Shown piece by piece: positions 51,154 to 60,273 of a stretch of DNA of 64,000 nt (its first letter is position 1; each line of letters starts with the position of its first letter). The stretch comes from Collinsella sp. AF02-46-1 (GTDB lineage: Bacteria > Actinomycetota > Coriobacteriia > Coriobacteriales > Coriobacteriaceae). The stretch covers positions 31,624-95,623 of the forward strand of contig NZ_QSBV01000008.1 of NCBI RefSeq assembly GCF_003465825.1. The letters are read 5' to 3'. The notes under the pieces were generated by a model, which had not been told where the DNA came from, ran no database searches, and worked only from the letters and a program-made list of their open reading frames with translations. A program made the position numbers and the translations under genes.

Positions 51154-52152
51154 CTAGCGTCCCATGGCGTCGCGGCCGGCCTCGACGCGCTTGCGCTGGG
51201 CGGCGCGCTCCTCGCCGGTCAGTCGCTCAAAGAGATGTCCGATAACCGAGGCGAGCACCTGCTGAAACAGCGTTCCGCACATGACGGGAAACACGACCTC
51301 GCCGGGAAAATACTGCGTGGCGATGACGGCGCCCGAAGAGATATTGCGCATGCCGCAGGTAAAGCACATGGTGGTCGTCTCGCTATACGGCAGGTGCAAC
51401 GCGCGGGCGACCAGAATGCCGACGACAAAGCCGCTGATGGCGAAGGTCAAAATAAAGAGGGCGACTTCCAGGCGCACCGCGTTCATGTGCAGCACGTACT
51501 CGCTCATGGCGGTGGAGTTGGACGCGATAACGCTCATCATCATGAACTTGCAGGCGGGCGAGAGCGCGGGGGAGAGTTTCTCGTGTCCCCATCCGCGCGT
51601 GAGTTCGTTGATCACGATGCCGAGGATGGCAGGGATGGCAATCATAAAGGCCATGTTCTGCATCATGCTCGACACATCGATTGCGACGGTGGCACCCAGC
51701 AGGAGCTTGAGCGTGAGCGGAATCGTCACAGGTGAGATGACCGAGGACGTCAGGATGATGGTGAGCGCGAGCGGGCCGTTGCCGCCGAACATGCTAATCC
51801 ACATAAAGGCGGTGACTGCCACGGGTACGCTGTACTCGAGCACGATGCCGCAGACAAGGTTTGGGTTGGAACCAAAGAACAGTGAGCTCATGGCATACGC
51901 CGCGATGGGGATGAGCACGGCCGAGACAAATAACGCCAAAATCAAATGTAGGGGACGGCGGAACACCTCGGCCACCTGGTGAAAGGTGTTGCTGAGCGCA
52001 CCTTGGAACGTCATAAAGGCAAACAGGGCGGGAACGATGGGCTTGAGCACGCCGATCTGCCGGGGAAAGAGCACGCCGAGCGTCACGCAAATCGGAACGA
52101 TGACCTGCATGTGCCCCGCAAGAAACTTGCCCAGTCCAACCCATTGCTTCAT
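51154..52152 (-). CDS. Bile acid:sodium symporter family protein
   Basis: A 332-residue membrane protein with about nine or ten helices and the SBF/BASS pattern, including VALEYSVPVAVTAF-like sequence (here VLEYSVPVAVTAF) and the crossover segments near CGMRNISSGAV. Family members import bile acids or other organic anions with sodium; related ArsB-type members expel arsenite. A gut lifestyle makes bile salts plausible, but the substrate is not shown by sequence. The start has GGGAGTC only weakly upstream. Confidence 0.78.
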   Translation of the reverse strand: MKQWVGLGKFLAGHMQVIVPICVTLGVLFPRQIGVLKPIVPALFAFMTFQGALSNTFHQVAEVFRRPLHLILALFVSAVLIPIAAYAMSSLFFGSNPNLVCGIVLEYSVPVAVTAFMWISMFGGNGPLALTIILTSSVISPVTIPLTLKLLLGATVAIDVSSMMQNMAFMIAIPAILGIVINELTRGWGHEKLSPALSPACKFMMMSVIASNSTAMSEYVLHMNAVRLEVALFILTFAISGFVVGILVARALHLPYSETTTMCFTCGMRNISSGAVIATQYFPGEVVFPVMCGTLFQQVLASVIGHLFERLTGEERAAQRKRVEAGRDAMGR

Positions 52153-52292
52153 ATGCTCTTGTGACTCCCTTTGCTCGTGAATCCGTTTTGAATGGATATG
52201 CTAGACGCTCGCATGCGTCCGTGCGTCAGAAACGCTCGATTATTTCGAGGGTATTACCACCCTCGTTTATCGAAACCGCGGCGTGCTGGACG

Positions 52293-52319
52293 TTGTGCGT
52301 CCGCGCTGCACGGTATAAT
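52293..52319 (+). promoter_or_regulatory. Candidate promoter of the recJ-recQ gene
   Basis: TTGTGC (52293-52298) and a perfect TATAAT (52314-52319) are 15 bases apart, about 110 bases before the RecJ-RecQ start. An imperfect hairpin, CGAGGGT with ACCCTCG, lies nearby at about 52246-52265. Confidence 0.45.
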
Positions 52320-52427
52320 AAATCCGTTCAACAGATCTGCCTGCCGAAGCGGGTATACACAGAGGACTCATCGCTATGAACCGTGAGAGGTATCGCGGCG
52401 ACCTGCCCCTATCGGGGGTGGGCGCCT

Positions 52428-55400
52428 ATGTCATCGCTTAAGACGACGCATCGCTGGGCAGTCGCTCGGCAAAACCCCGAGCTCGAAAAGGAGCTTTCGG
52501 CTGGCCTGGGCATACCCGGGCTGGTGGCGCGCATTATGGTTGCGCACGGCATAACATCCATCGAGGAAGGCCAGCTGTTTTTGACGCCTTCGCTCGATCG
52601 CGACTGGGCCGACCCACTCATTATTCCGGGCATGGCGGTCGTTGCCGACCGCGTCGAGCGCGCTATTCGCAACCACGAGCACATCGCGGTCTTTGGCGAT
52701 TTTGACGTCGACGGCATTACGTCGACTTGTCTGTTGACCGAGGCGCTACGTTCGTTTGGCGCCAACGTCACGCCGTTTATTCCGCATCGCTTTGACGAGG
52801 GCTACGGCCTGTCGCGTGCGGCGCTCGACCGCGTCAACGAGCTCGCCCAACCCAACCTGATCGTGACCGTCGATAACGGCATTGCCGCCAAGGGAGAGGT
52901 TTCCTATCTGGAGAGCCTGGGGATCGATTTGGTGGTCACGGACCATCACGAGCCCTCCGACCAGGTGCCGCAGGGCGTGCCCCTGACCGACCCCAAGCTC
53001 GAGGACGAGGGTCCCTCGCGTGAACTTGCCGGTGCTGGTGTGGCGCTCAAGCTGGTGCAAGTCCTGGGTGAGCGCCTGGGCAAGCCGTCGTATTGGCGTT
53101 CGCTAATCGAGGTCGCGGCGCTGGGCACCGTGTCCGACATGATGCCGCTCACGCCCGAGAACCGCGCGCTGGTTGCCGAGGGCATCCAGCAGATGCGCGT
53201 AACCGCTCGTCCCGGCTATATCGCGCTTGCTGCGCTCGCCAAGACGGACCTTTCTACCATTACGGCCGACGGCCTGTCGTTTTCGCTCATCCCTCGTCTG
53301 AATGCTGCCGGCCGCATGGCTGATCCCAAGCTGGCGCTCGACCTGCTGCTTGCCCGCGATCCCATCGAAGCAAGCGCACTGGCGGCTGAGCTCGAGGAAA
53401 TCAACCGCCAGCGCCGTGAGATCGAGGCGGAGCTCACGCGCGATGCCATGGCAAAGGTCGAGAAGACCTATGACGGCGGACGCGCAATCGTCGTGGGTGG
53501 CGAGGGCTGGCACGAGGGCGTCAAGGGCATCGTGGCGAGCCGCCTGACCAATCGCTATCACGTGCCGGCGCTGCTCTTCTCGATCGAGGACGGCGTTGCA
53601 CGCGGATCGGGCCGCTCGGTGGGCAAAGTTAACCTGTTTGACGCCGTCGAGCGCTGTTCCGACCTGCTGATTCGTCGCGGCGGACATGCCGGTGCGGTGG
53701 GTGTGACCATCGAGGCATCCAAGCTCGATGAGTTCCGCCGCCGCCTTTCCGCCGTGCTATCGGAGCTTCCCGCCGAGGACTTTGAAGACACCGACGAGGT
53801 CGCCGCCACCGTCGACCTTTCCGAGCTGAATATTGAGACCATCGAGCAGATCTCCCGTCTTGAGCCGTTTGGCCAGGGCAACAAGGTGCCGCTGTTGGCG
53901 GCCGAGGGCGTGACAATGTGCGATCGCGCCGTGGTGGGCAAAACCGGCGAGCACATGCGCTTCGTGGCGACCGATGGCGCCGCGAGTGTGCCGGCCATTA
54001 TGTTCCGCGTGCCGCAGATCGATAAGCTCATCAATTGTGATAGCGCCGTCGACTTGGTGTTCGAGGCCGTGGCCGAGCATTGGCAAGGTCGCGTAAAGCC
54101 CAAGCTCATGATCAAGGATGTTCTGGTCCGCGATACCACGCTGCCCAGCGTCGACGATCCGGCATGCGAGCTTCGTCGTGGCGTGCAGCCGGCGGATTCC
54201 GGCCTGCGCCTGGAGTCCCGAAAGCGCCAAACGCTCGCCCAACTTTCTTATACCGAGCTCACGCGCTCGCTTATCCATAGCTTTATCGGCTCGAACCAGC
54301 CGCACCGCGCGCAGGTCGAAGCGCTCGATGCCCTGGCCGATCACCAAAGTGTTCTGGCCGTTATGGGAACGGGGCGCGGAAAGTCTCTTATCTTCCATGT
54401 GCACGCCGCGCGCGAGGCGGTCCTTCGCGGGCGTGCGAGTATCTTTGTCTATCCGCTGCGTGCGCTCGTTGCCGACCAGGCCTATCACCTCTCGTCGACG
54501 ATGGCTGCGCTCGGCATTGGCGTAGGCGTGCTGACCGGCGAGACCGTGGAGGCGGCGCGCGATGACGTGTTTGCCGGCTTGGCTTCGGGCCGCACCGGCA
54601 TCGTGCTCACGACGCCTGAGTTCCTGTCTATTCACCGCGACCGCTTTGCTCGCTCGGGTCGTATCGGGTTTGTCGTTATCGACGAGGCGCATCATGCCGG
54701 TCTTGCCAAGGGCGGCGACCGTAGCGCATACCTCGACATGCCCGATATCCTCAAGGCCCTGGGCGATCCGGTCGTTATGGCGGCGACGGCCACCGCGACG
54801 GCTCCGGTCGTGGCGGAGCTTGCCCGCGTGTTGCCGATTACCCGTACGGTGGTCGACGAGACCGTGCGCGAGAACTTGCAGCTCGAGGACGACCGCGATC
54901 TTGCGAGCCGCGAAAACCGCCTGGTGTCCATCGTCGCGACGGGGGAGAAGACCGTCATCTACGTCAATTCGCGTGATCAGTCCGTGGCGCTTGCTAAGAC
55001 GCTGCGCAAGCGGGTACCCGATTGCGCGACCCGCATCGCGTTCTATAACGCGGGGCTTGCGCGCTCCGATCGTCGCCGTGTCGAGGAAGCGTTTCGTGAC
55101 GGAAGCCTCAGTTGCATCGTTTCGACATCTGCCTTTGGTGAGGGCGTGAACCTGCCCGATATCCGCCATGTCGTGCTCTACCACATGCCGTTTGGCGGCA
55201 TTGAGTTTAACCAGATGAGCGGCCGCGCCGGTCGCGATGGCCAGCCCGCCGTGATCCATCTGCTCTATTCGTCGCGCGACGCCCGCATTAACGAGCGCCT
55301 ACTCGACTGCTATGCGCCCGAGCGCGACGAACTCGTCACGCTCTATCGCGCGTTGCAGACCATGTGGCGCTCCAACCGCGGCAAGACCGGGGACGATTCC

Positions 55401-55715
55401 TTTAGCGCGAGCGATATCGACATCGCTCAGATGTGTCTTGCCATCGATGCTCGCACGCCGGTTGACGAGCGCTCGGTGGAAAGCGGCCTGGGAATCTTCG
55501 AAGAGCTTGGTTTCTGTCGCGTTTCGGGGTTTGACGACACCCGTCGCATCGCGATGGCCGAAAACCCCGGCCGCGTGCAATTGAGCAGGTCGATTCGCTA
55601 TTTGGAGGGCTTGCGCTCGCGCATGGAGTTCTCGGCTTTCCGGAGCTGGGCGCTCGATTCGTGCGCTTCTGATATGCTAGCCAAAGTTAACCGCCCGATC
55701 GTACCGCGGGCCTAG
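52428..55715 (+). CDS. RecJ exonuclease fused to RecQ-like helicase
   Basis: A 1,095-residue fusion. Residues 1 to about 600 are a RecJ single-strand 5'-3' exonuclease: DFDVDG at 91-96, TDHHEP and RRGGHAGAVG. Residues about 610-1095 are a RecQ-like helicase: MGTGRGKS at 646-653, DEAH at 752-755, TATATA and SGRAGRDGQ. The two activities work together in recombinational repair in bacteria that carry them separately. The ATG at 52428 follows GGGGGTGGG. Whether the helicase part lacks the RQC and HRDC domains is unclear; no HRDC is evident. The relA gene follows closely. Confidence 0.9.
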   Translation: MSSLKTTHRWAVARQNPELEKELSAGLGIPGLVARIMVAHGITSIEEGQLFLTPSLDRDWADPLIIPGMAVVADRVERAIRNHEHIAVFGDFDVDGITSTCLLTEALRSFGANVTPFIPHRFDEGYGLSRAALDRVNELAQPNLIVTVDNGIAAKGEVSYLESLGIDLVVTDHHEPSDQVPQGVPLTDPKLEDEGPSRELAGAGVALKLVQVLGERLGKPSYWRSLIEVAALGTVSDMMPLTPENRALVAEGIQQMRVTARPGYIALAALAKTDLSTITADGLSFSLIPRLNAAGRMADPKLALDLLLARDPIEASALAAELEEINRQRREIEAELTRDAMAKVEKTYDGGRAIVVGGEGWHEGVKGIVASRLTNRYHVPALLFSIEDGVARGSGRSVGKVNLFDAVERCSDLLIRRGGHAGAVGVTIEASKLDEFRRRLSAVLSELPAEDFEDTDEVAATVDLSELNIETIEQISRLEPFGQGNKVPLLAAEGVTMCDRAVVGKTGEHMRFVATDGAASVPAIMFRVPQIDKLINCDSAVDLVFEAVAEHWQGRVKPKLMIKDVLVRDTTLPSVDDPACELRRGVQPADSGLRLESRKRQTLAQLSYTELTRSLIHSFIGSNQPHRAQVEALDALADHQSVLAVMGTGRGKSLIFHVHAAREAVLRGRASIFVYPLRALVADQAYHLSSTMAALGIGVGVLTGETVEAARDDVFAGLASGRTGIVLTTPEFLSIHRDRFARSGRIGFVVIDEAHHAGLAKGGDRSAYLDMPDILKALGDPVVMAATATATAPVVAELARVLPITRTVVDETVRENLQLEDDRDLASRENRLVSIVATGEKTVIYVNSRDQSVALAKTLRKRVPDCATRIAFYNAGLARSDRRRVEEAFRDGSLSCIVSTSAFGEGVNLPDIRHVVLYHMPFGGIEFNQMSGRAGRDGQPAVIHLLYSSRDARINERLLDCYAPERDELVTLYRALQTMWRSNRGKTGDDSFSASDIDIAQMCLAIDARTPVDERSVESGLGIFEELGFCRVSGFDDTRRIAMAENPGRVQLSRSIRYLEGLRSRMEFSAFRSWALDSCASDMLAKVNRPIVPRA

Positions 55716-55730
55716 GGGAAGGGGACCTCG

Positions 55731-58091
55731 ATGGATGCCGCAGCCCGTACCGCCCATGATTCCACCCTCCAGCCTTTTTCGGAGATGGAGCACTATAAGC
55801 ATGCCGATGAGCTGCCACCCGAGATTATGGCGGACAGCTACGACAAGCTGGAGCGCCTGTGCCTCAAATATATGAATGAGGACGACTTCTCTAAGGTGGA
55901 ACAGGCCTACTGCTTTGCCGCCGAGAAGCATTGCAACCAAAAGCGCCGCTCGGGCGAGATGTACATCAACCATCCCGTCGAGGTGGCCATCATTTTGGCC
56001 GACCTTAAGATGGACTGTGACGTGGTGTGCGCCGCGCTGCTGCACGATACCGTCGAGGATACCGAGACCTCGCTTGCCGATGTTTCCGGCCTGTTTGGCG
56101 AAACCGTGGCAGAGCTCGTCGACGGCGTGACCAAGCTCACCAACATCGAAGTCGACAGCATGGACGAGAAGCAGGCGCTTACGCTGCGCAAGATGTTCCT
56201 TGCCATGTCCAAGGACATTCGCGTTATCATCGTCAAACTCGCCGACCGCCTGCATAATATGCGCACGCTTGCCGCCCTGCGCGAAGACCGCCGCCTGTTT
56301 AAGGCGCGCGAGACCATGGACGTGTACGCGCCCCTGGCCGACCGCCTGGGCATGAGCTCTATCAAGTGGGAACTCGAGGACCTGTCCTTCTTCTATTTGG
56401 AGCCCGACGCCTACCAGCGCATCGCACGCATGGTGGCGGAGTCGCGCGAGGTCCGTGAGCGCTATCTGGCCGAGACCATCAAGACACTCACCGACGAGCT
56501 CAACCGCATTGGCCTGGAGGACTTCCAGATCAACGGCCGTTCCAAGCACTATTGGTCCATCTACCAAAAGATGAAGCGCAAGGGCAAGGAATTTTCCGAG
56601 ATCTACGACCTGGTGGCACTGCGCGTCATCACGCATTCGGTGCGCGATTGCTACTCCACGCTCGGTGCGGTGCATACGCTGTGGCACCCCATGCCCGGGC
56701 GCTTTAAAGACTATATCGCCATGCCCAAGGTCAATAACTACCAGTCGCTCCACACGACGGTTATCGGCCCCACGGCTCGTCCGCTCGAGATTCAGATTCG
56801 TACCTACGAGATGCACGAGCAGGCCGAGTACGGTATTGCCGCCCACTGGCTCTATAAGAAGTCGGGCGGATCGTCTGCGTCTAAGACCAATGATGCCCAG
56901 CGCTTGGACGACCAGATTAACTGGCTCAAACATTCGCTCGATTGGGCTGCGTCTGATGAGATCACCGACGCCAAGGAATACCTGCATTCGCTGAAGGTCG
57001 ATCTGTTCGATCAGGAGATCTTCGTCTTTACGCCCAAGGGCGAGGTCATGGCGCTTCGTGCCGGCTCCACGCCGCTCGACTTTGCCTATGCCGTTCACAC
57101 CGAGGTGGGCAACCACTGCGTCGGCGCTAAGATCAACGGTGCGGTGGCCCCGCTCACGCACGAGATCAAGACGGGCGACCGTGTCGAGATTCTGACCAAC
57201 AAGAGTTCCAAGCCGTCGCGTGATTGGCTCAAGATCGTTAAGACACCTTCCGCCAAGTCAAAGATCCGCCGTTACTTCGCCGCCGCGACCAAGGACGACG
57301 ACGCTGCCGCCGGCCGCGATATACTGGCTAAGGACCTGCGCAAGCGCGGATATGGCATCTCTACGCCACGATCCACGCGTGCGCTCAACGCCGTGGCGGA
57401 GCAGTTTAACTATAAGCAGCTCGAGGACCTGTTTGCCGCCGTTGGTGCGGGCAAAGTCGCCCCACGTGCCGTTGGCAATAAGGTCGAGCAAATCTTGGAC
57501 CCCAAACCCGAGGAACAGTTCACCAAGGCCGAAGCCATTGCCGAGGTCGTCAAGCAGCCTGCCCGCGGCTCCAACCGCAAGCCGCAAAAGCGCGGCAAGA
57601 GCGCCAGCAACGGCATTATCGTCAAGGGCGAGAGCAACAGCGGCCTACTGGTCCGTCTGGCTCATTGCTGCAACCCCGTGACGGGCGACGACATCGTCGG
57701 CTTCATCACGCGCGGTCGTGGCGTTTCGGTGCATCGCGCCAACTGTCCCAACGTCAAGGGTCTTATGGAGCATCCCGAGCGCATGATCGAAGTGGAGTGG
57801 GACGGCGCTGCCGACACCCTCTTTCAGGTCGAGATCGTGGTCGAGTGCCTGGACCGCATGGGCCTGCTCAAGGATGTCACCATTGCCATTGGCGATGCGG
57901 GTGGCAATATCCTTTCTGCCGCCACGTCGACCAACCGCGAGGGTATTGCAACCCTGCGCTTTATGGTCGAGATCTCGGACGCGAGTGGTCTGGATCCGCT
58001 GCTGGCCTCCATCAGCAGCGTTGACTCGGTCTACGACGCGCGTCGCTTGATGCCCGGCGAGGGTGGAGCCCAGCTTAAGCGCCGCGTTTAG
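55731..58091 (+). CDS. Bifunctional (p)ppGpp synthetase/hydrolase, RelA/SpoT family
   Basis: A 786-residue Rel protein. The N-terminal HD hydrolase domain has HDTVEDT with H105 and D106. The synthetase domain has YQSLHTTVIG. A TGS domain and a C-terminal ACT domain (DRMGLLKDVTIAIG) follow. It makes and degrades the alarmones that mediate the stringent response. Both catalytic motifs look intact, so it is likely bifunctional. AAGGGGA precedes the start. It lies 15 bases after the RecJ-RecQ stop, in one operon. Confidence 0.93.
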   Translation: MDAAARTAHDSTLQPFSEMEHYKHADELPPEIMADSYDKLERLCLKYMNEDDFSKVEQAYCFAAEKHCNQKRRSGEMYINHPVEVAIILADLKMDCDVVCAALLHDTVEDTETSLADVSGLFGETVAELVDGVTKLTNIEVDSMDEKQALTLRKMFLAMSKDIRVIIVKLADRLHNMRTLAALREDRRLFKARETMDVYAPLADRLGMSSIKWELEDLSFFYLEPDAYQRIARMVAESREVRERYLAETIKTLTDELNRIGLEDFQINGRSKHYWSIYQKMKRKGKEFSEIYDLVALRVITHSVRDCYSTLGAVHTLWHPMPGRFKDYIAMPKVNNYQSLHTTVIGPTARPLEIQIRTYEMHEQAEYGIAAHWLYKKSGGSSASKTNDAQRLDDQINWLKHSLDWAASDEITDAKEYLHSLKVDLFDQEIFVFTPKGEVMALRAGSTPLDFAYAVHTEVGNHCVGAKINGAVAPLTHEIKTGDRVEILTNKSSKPSRDWLKIVKTPSAKSKIRRYFAAATKDDDAAAGRDILAKDLRKRGYGISTPRSTRALNAVAEQFNYKQLEDLFAAVGAGKVAPRAVGNKVEQILDPKPEEQFTKAEAIAEVVKQPARGSNRKPQKRGKSASNGIIVKGESNSGLLVRLAHCCNPVTGDDIVGFITRGRGVSVHRANCPNVKGLMEHPERMIEVEWDGAADTLFQVEIVVECLDRMGLLKDVTIAIGDAGGNILSAATSTNREGIATLRFMVEISDASGLDPLLASISSVDSVYDARRLMPGEGGAQLKRRV

Positions 58092-58128
58092 TCGCGACGA
58101 ACGTGCCACATTATCGATATTCGCTACA

Positions 58129-58154
58129 CTCGAGGCATCGTTTGATGCCTCGAG
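58129..58154 (+). terminator. Hairpin after relA
   Basis: CTCGAGGCATC (58129-58139) and GATGCCTCGAG (58144-58154) form a perfect 11-bp stem with loop GTTT, followed by TTCTAT. It is only 22 bases before the next start, so it may also act in the leader. Confidence 0.6.
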
Positions 58155-58175
58155 TTCTATAGAGAGGAGAGGGGC

Positions 58176-58859
58176 ATGAGTGCTGTGTCCTTGGATTTAA
58201 CTCCCAAGGGATCGGTCGAGATTGAGACGCTCGTAAACGGTCCCATTCAGACCAATAGCTATGCTGTTATTTCGGACAATGAGTGCGTGATTATCGACCC
58301 CGCATGGGAAGGTGAGCGTTTGGTGGAACATATTCGAGCCGAGCATCCCGATGTGCAGGTGCTCGGCGCCATTTGCACGCACGGTCACGCCGACCATGTT
58401 GGCGGTGTCGCTGGAGTTCGGGCCGCCGTTGGCGCCGACGCCCTGTACGAGCTGTGTGGCAAGGACGCAGCAGTGCCGCATGCGAATATCGAGGAGCAGC
58501 GAGCGATGTGGGGCATCGAGACGCCCGATCCAGGTGAGCCGACGCGGCTGCTTGCCGAGGGCGACACCATTGAGCTGGGCGACATTTGCCTGCAGGTAAT
58601 TGAGGTGCCCGGGCACACACCGGGCGGCATCGTTCTGTTCGCCGCCACCGAGCAGGGGAACATTGCCTTTGTGGGCGACACCCTATTCCCGGGCAGCCAC
58701 GGCCGCACCGATCTTGCCGGTGGCGACGAGGCAGCGATTCTGCGTTCGCTCTCCAAGCTCGCCCACATGCTTCCACCCGATACCGTTTGCCTAACCGGCC
58801 ATGGCGATTCGACCACCATGGCACGCGAGCTCATGCAGAACCCTTTCATGCGGATGTAG
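58176..58859 (+). CDS. MBL-fold metallohydrolase
   Basis: A 227-residue metallo-beta-lactamase-fold enzyme resembling glyoxalase II. The zinc motif THGHADHVGG has H69, H71, D73 and H74; HTPGG and a GDTLFPGSHGRTD segment follow. Such enzymes hydrolyse thioesters like S-lactoylglutathione, but in an organism without obvious glutathione the substrate is uncertain. The ATG follows GAGGAGAGG. Confidence 0.88.
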   Translation: MSAVSLDLTPKGSVEIETLVNGPIQTNSYAVISDNECVIIDPAWEGERLVEHIRAEHPDVQVLGAICTHGHADHVGGVAGVRAAVGADALYELCGKDAAVPHANIEEQRAMWGIETPDPGEPTRLLAEGDTIELGDICLQVIEVPGHTPGGIVLFAATEQGNIAFVGDTLFPGSHGRTDLAGGDEAAILRSLSKLAHMLPPDTVCLTGHGDSTTMARELMQNPFMRM

Positions 58860-59054
58860 CTTAATAGTCGGCTTTTGAAGCACGAGAAGCGTCCAAACGT
58901 CAAGCTATTTTTCCCCAACGGGTCGATTCCGTAGGGCAAACGGTCAAAAAAAGTCTGTTTGGACGATATTCGTGAACAAACGAACGTTTATGCCCGGGTG
59001 CGCCGTGGTAAAATCTCAGGCGTTATCGGAGCAACCTTACAGGAGGTTTCTTTT

Positions 59055-59921
59055 ATGCTCGTCAACGCAGCAGACATGCTCAAGAAGGCTGAGGCCGGCA
59101 AGTACGGTCTCGGTGCCTTCAACACCAACAACCTCGAGTGGACCCTGGCTATTCTCCAGGCCGCCGAGGAGGCCAAGTCTCCGCTGATCCTTCAGTGCAC
59201 CGCTGGTGCCGCTAAGTGGATGGGCGGTTTCAAGGTCTGCGCCGACATGGTCAAGGCTGCCGTCGAGGCCACGGGCGTTACCGTTCCCGTCGCCCTTCAC
59301 CTCGACCACGGTTCTTACGAGGACTGCTTCAAGTGCATCGAGGCCGGCTTCACGTCCATCATGTATGACGGCTCTCACGAGGAGACCTTCCAGCTTAACC
59401 TCGACCGCACCAAGGAGCTCGTTGAGCTTGCCCACTCCAAGGGCATGTCCATCGAGGCCGAGGTCGGCGGCATTGGCGGCACCGAGGACGGCGTGACCTC
59501 CAACGGCGAGCTCGCTGACCCCGCTGAGTGCAAGCAGATTGCTGACCTGGGCGTCGACTTCCTCGCCTGCGGCATCGGCAACATCCACGGCGTGTATCCC
59601 GCCGACTGGGCCGGCCTTTCCTTCGAGCGTCTGGGCGAGATCAAGGCTCAGACCGGCGACCTGCCCCTCGTCCTGCACGGTGGCACCGGCATCCCCGAGG
59701 ATCAGATCAAGAAGGCCATTTCCCTGGGCATCTCCAAGATCAACGTCAACACCGACCTGCAGCTCGTCTTCGCCAAGGGCGTCCGCGAGTACATCGAGGC
59801 TGGCAAGGATCAGCAGGGCAAGGGCTTTGACCCCCGCAAGCTCCTCAAGCCTGGTCGCGACAACATCGTTGCCCGCACCAAGGAGCTCATGGAGGAGTTT
59901 GGCTCCGTCAACAAGGCGTAA
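59055..59921 (+). CDS. fba: Class II fructose-bisphosphate aldolase
   Basis: A 288-residue zinc-dependent aldolase that interconverts fructose 1,6-bisphosphate and two triose phosphates in glycolysis. The zinc and catalytic region HLDHGSYEDC has D84 and H85; HGGTGIPEDQI and SKINVNTDLQ are the phosphate-binding motifs. The ATG at 59055 has an excellent ribosome site (AGGAGGT). A frame from 58959 exists but is not needed. TAAAAT at 59009-59014 is a candidate -10 box. A very strong palindrome follows the stop. Confidence 0.93.
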   Translation: MLVNAADMLKKAEAGKYGLGAFNTNNLEWTLAILQAAEEAKSPLILQCTAGAAKWMGGFKVCADMVKAAVEATGVTVPVALHLDHGSYEDCFKCIEAGFTSIMYDGSHEETFQLNLDRTKELVELAHSKGMSIEAEVGGIGGTEDGVTSNGELADPAECKQIADLGVDFLACGIGNIHGVYPADWAGLSFERLGEIKAQTGDLPLVLHGGTGIPEDQIKKAISLGISKINVNTDLQLVFAKGVREYIEAGKDQQGKGFDPRKLLKPGRDNIVARTKELMEEFGSVNKA

Positions 59922-59941
59922 GCGTCGCTAAACTTCCCGCC

Positions 59942-60033
59942 GGAAGCCCCGTCCCCCTACACTGTTTCCTTTGCGCTCACCTGGCTTCGCCAGAAGTCGC
60001 GCCAAGGAAACAGTTCCGGGGGACGGGGCTTCC
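59942..60033. repeat. 92-bp near-perfect palindrome after the aldolase gene
   Basis: GGAAGCCCCGTCCCCC (59942-59957) is exactly complementary to 60018-60033. The inner arms ACTGTTTCCTT.GCGC and its complement pair with one mismatch, and CTGG/CCAG closes a small central loop. The outer arms resemble the first unit of the 41259 array (13 of 14 bases to GGAAGCCGCGTCCC). It may serve as terminator. Confidence 0.75.
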
Positions 60034-60170
60034 TTCGTTTAACGCCGCAGGGTTACGAGGCTGAATTAAAATGGCTTCTGGCTTCGCCAGAAGTCGCGCG
60101 ACGGAATCAGCTCCGGGGAAACGGGGCCTCCTTTGTTAACTCGCTACAGGGTTACTGGGCTGAATTCATT
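59981..60170. repeat. Imperfect tandem duplication, period about 97 bases
   Basis: CTGGCTTCGCCAGAAGTCGCG occurs at 59981 and again at 60078. The following bases (CAG.TCCGGGG, ACGGGGC.TCCTT, CAGGGTTAC, GGCTGAATT) are also repeated. The second copy lacks the left arm of the palindrome. The remaining bases to 60273 hold no gene apart from the leader of the next ORF. Confidence 0.7.
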
Positions 60171-60273
60171 TTTATAGGTACCGTTTATCGGTGTTGAGGG
60201 TTCCTTTATTGGGGCTTTCTTTTTATCTCGCTACAATGTGCTTCAAGAGTTCTAATGACTTGGAGTTTGGTAT

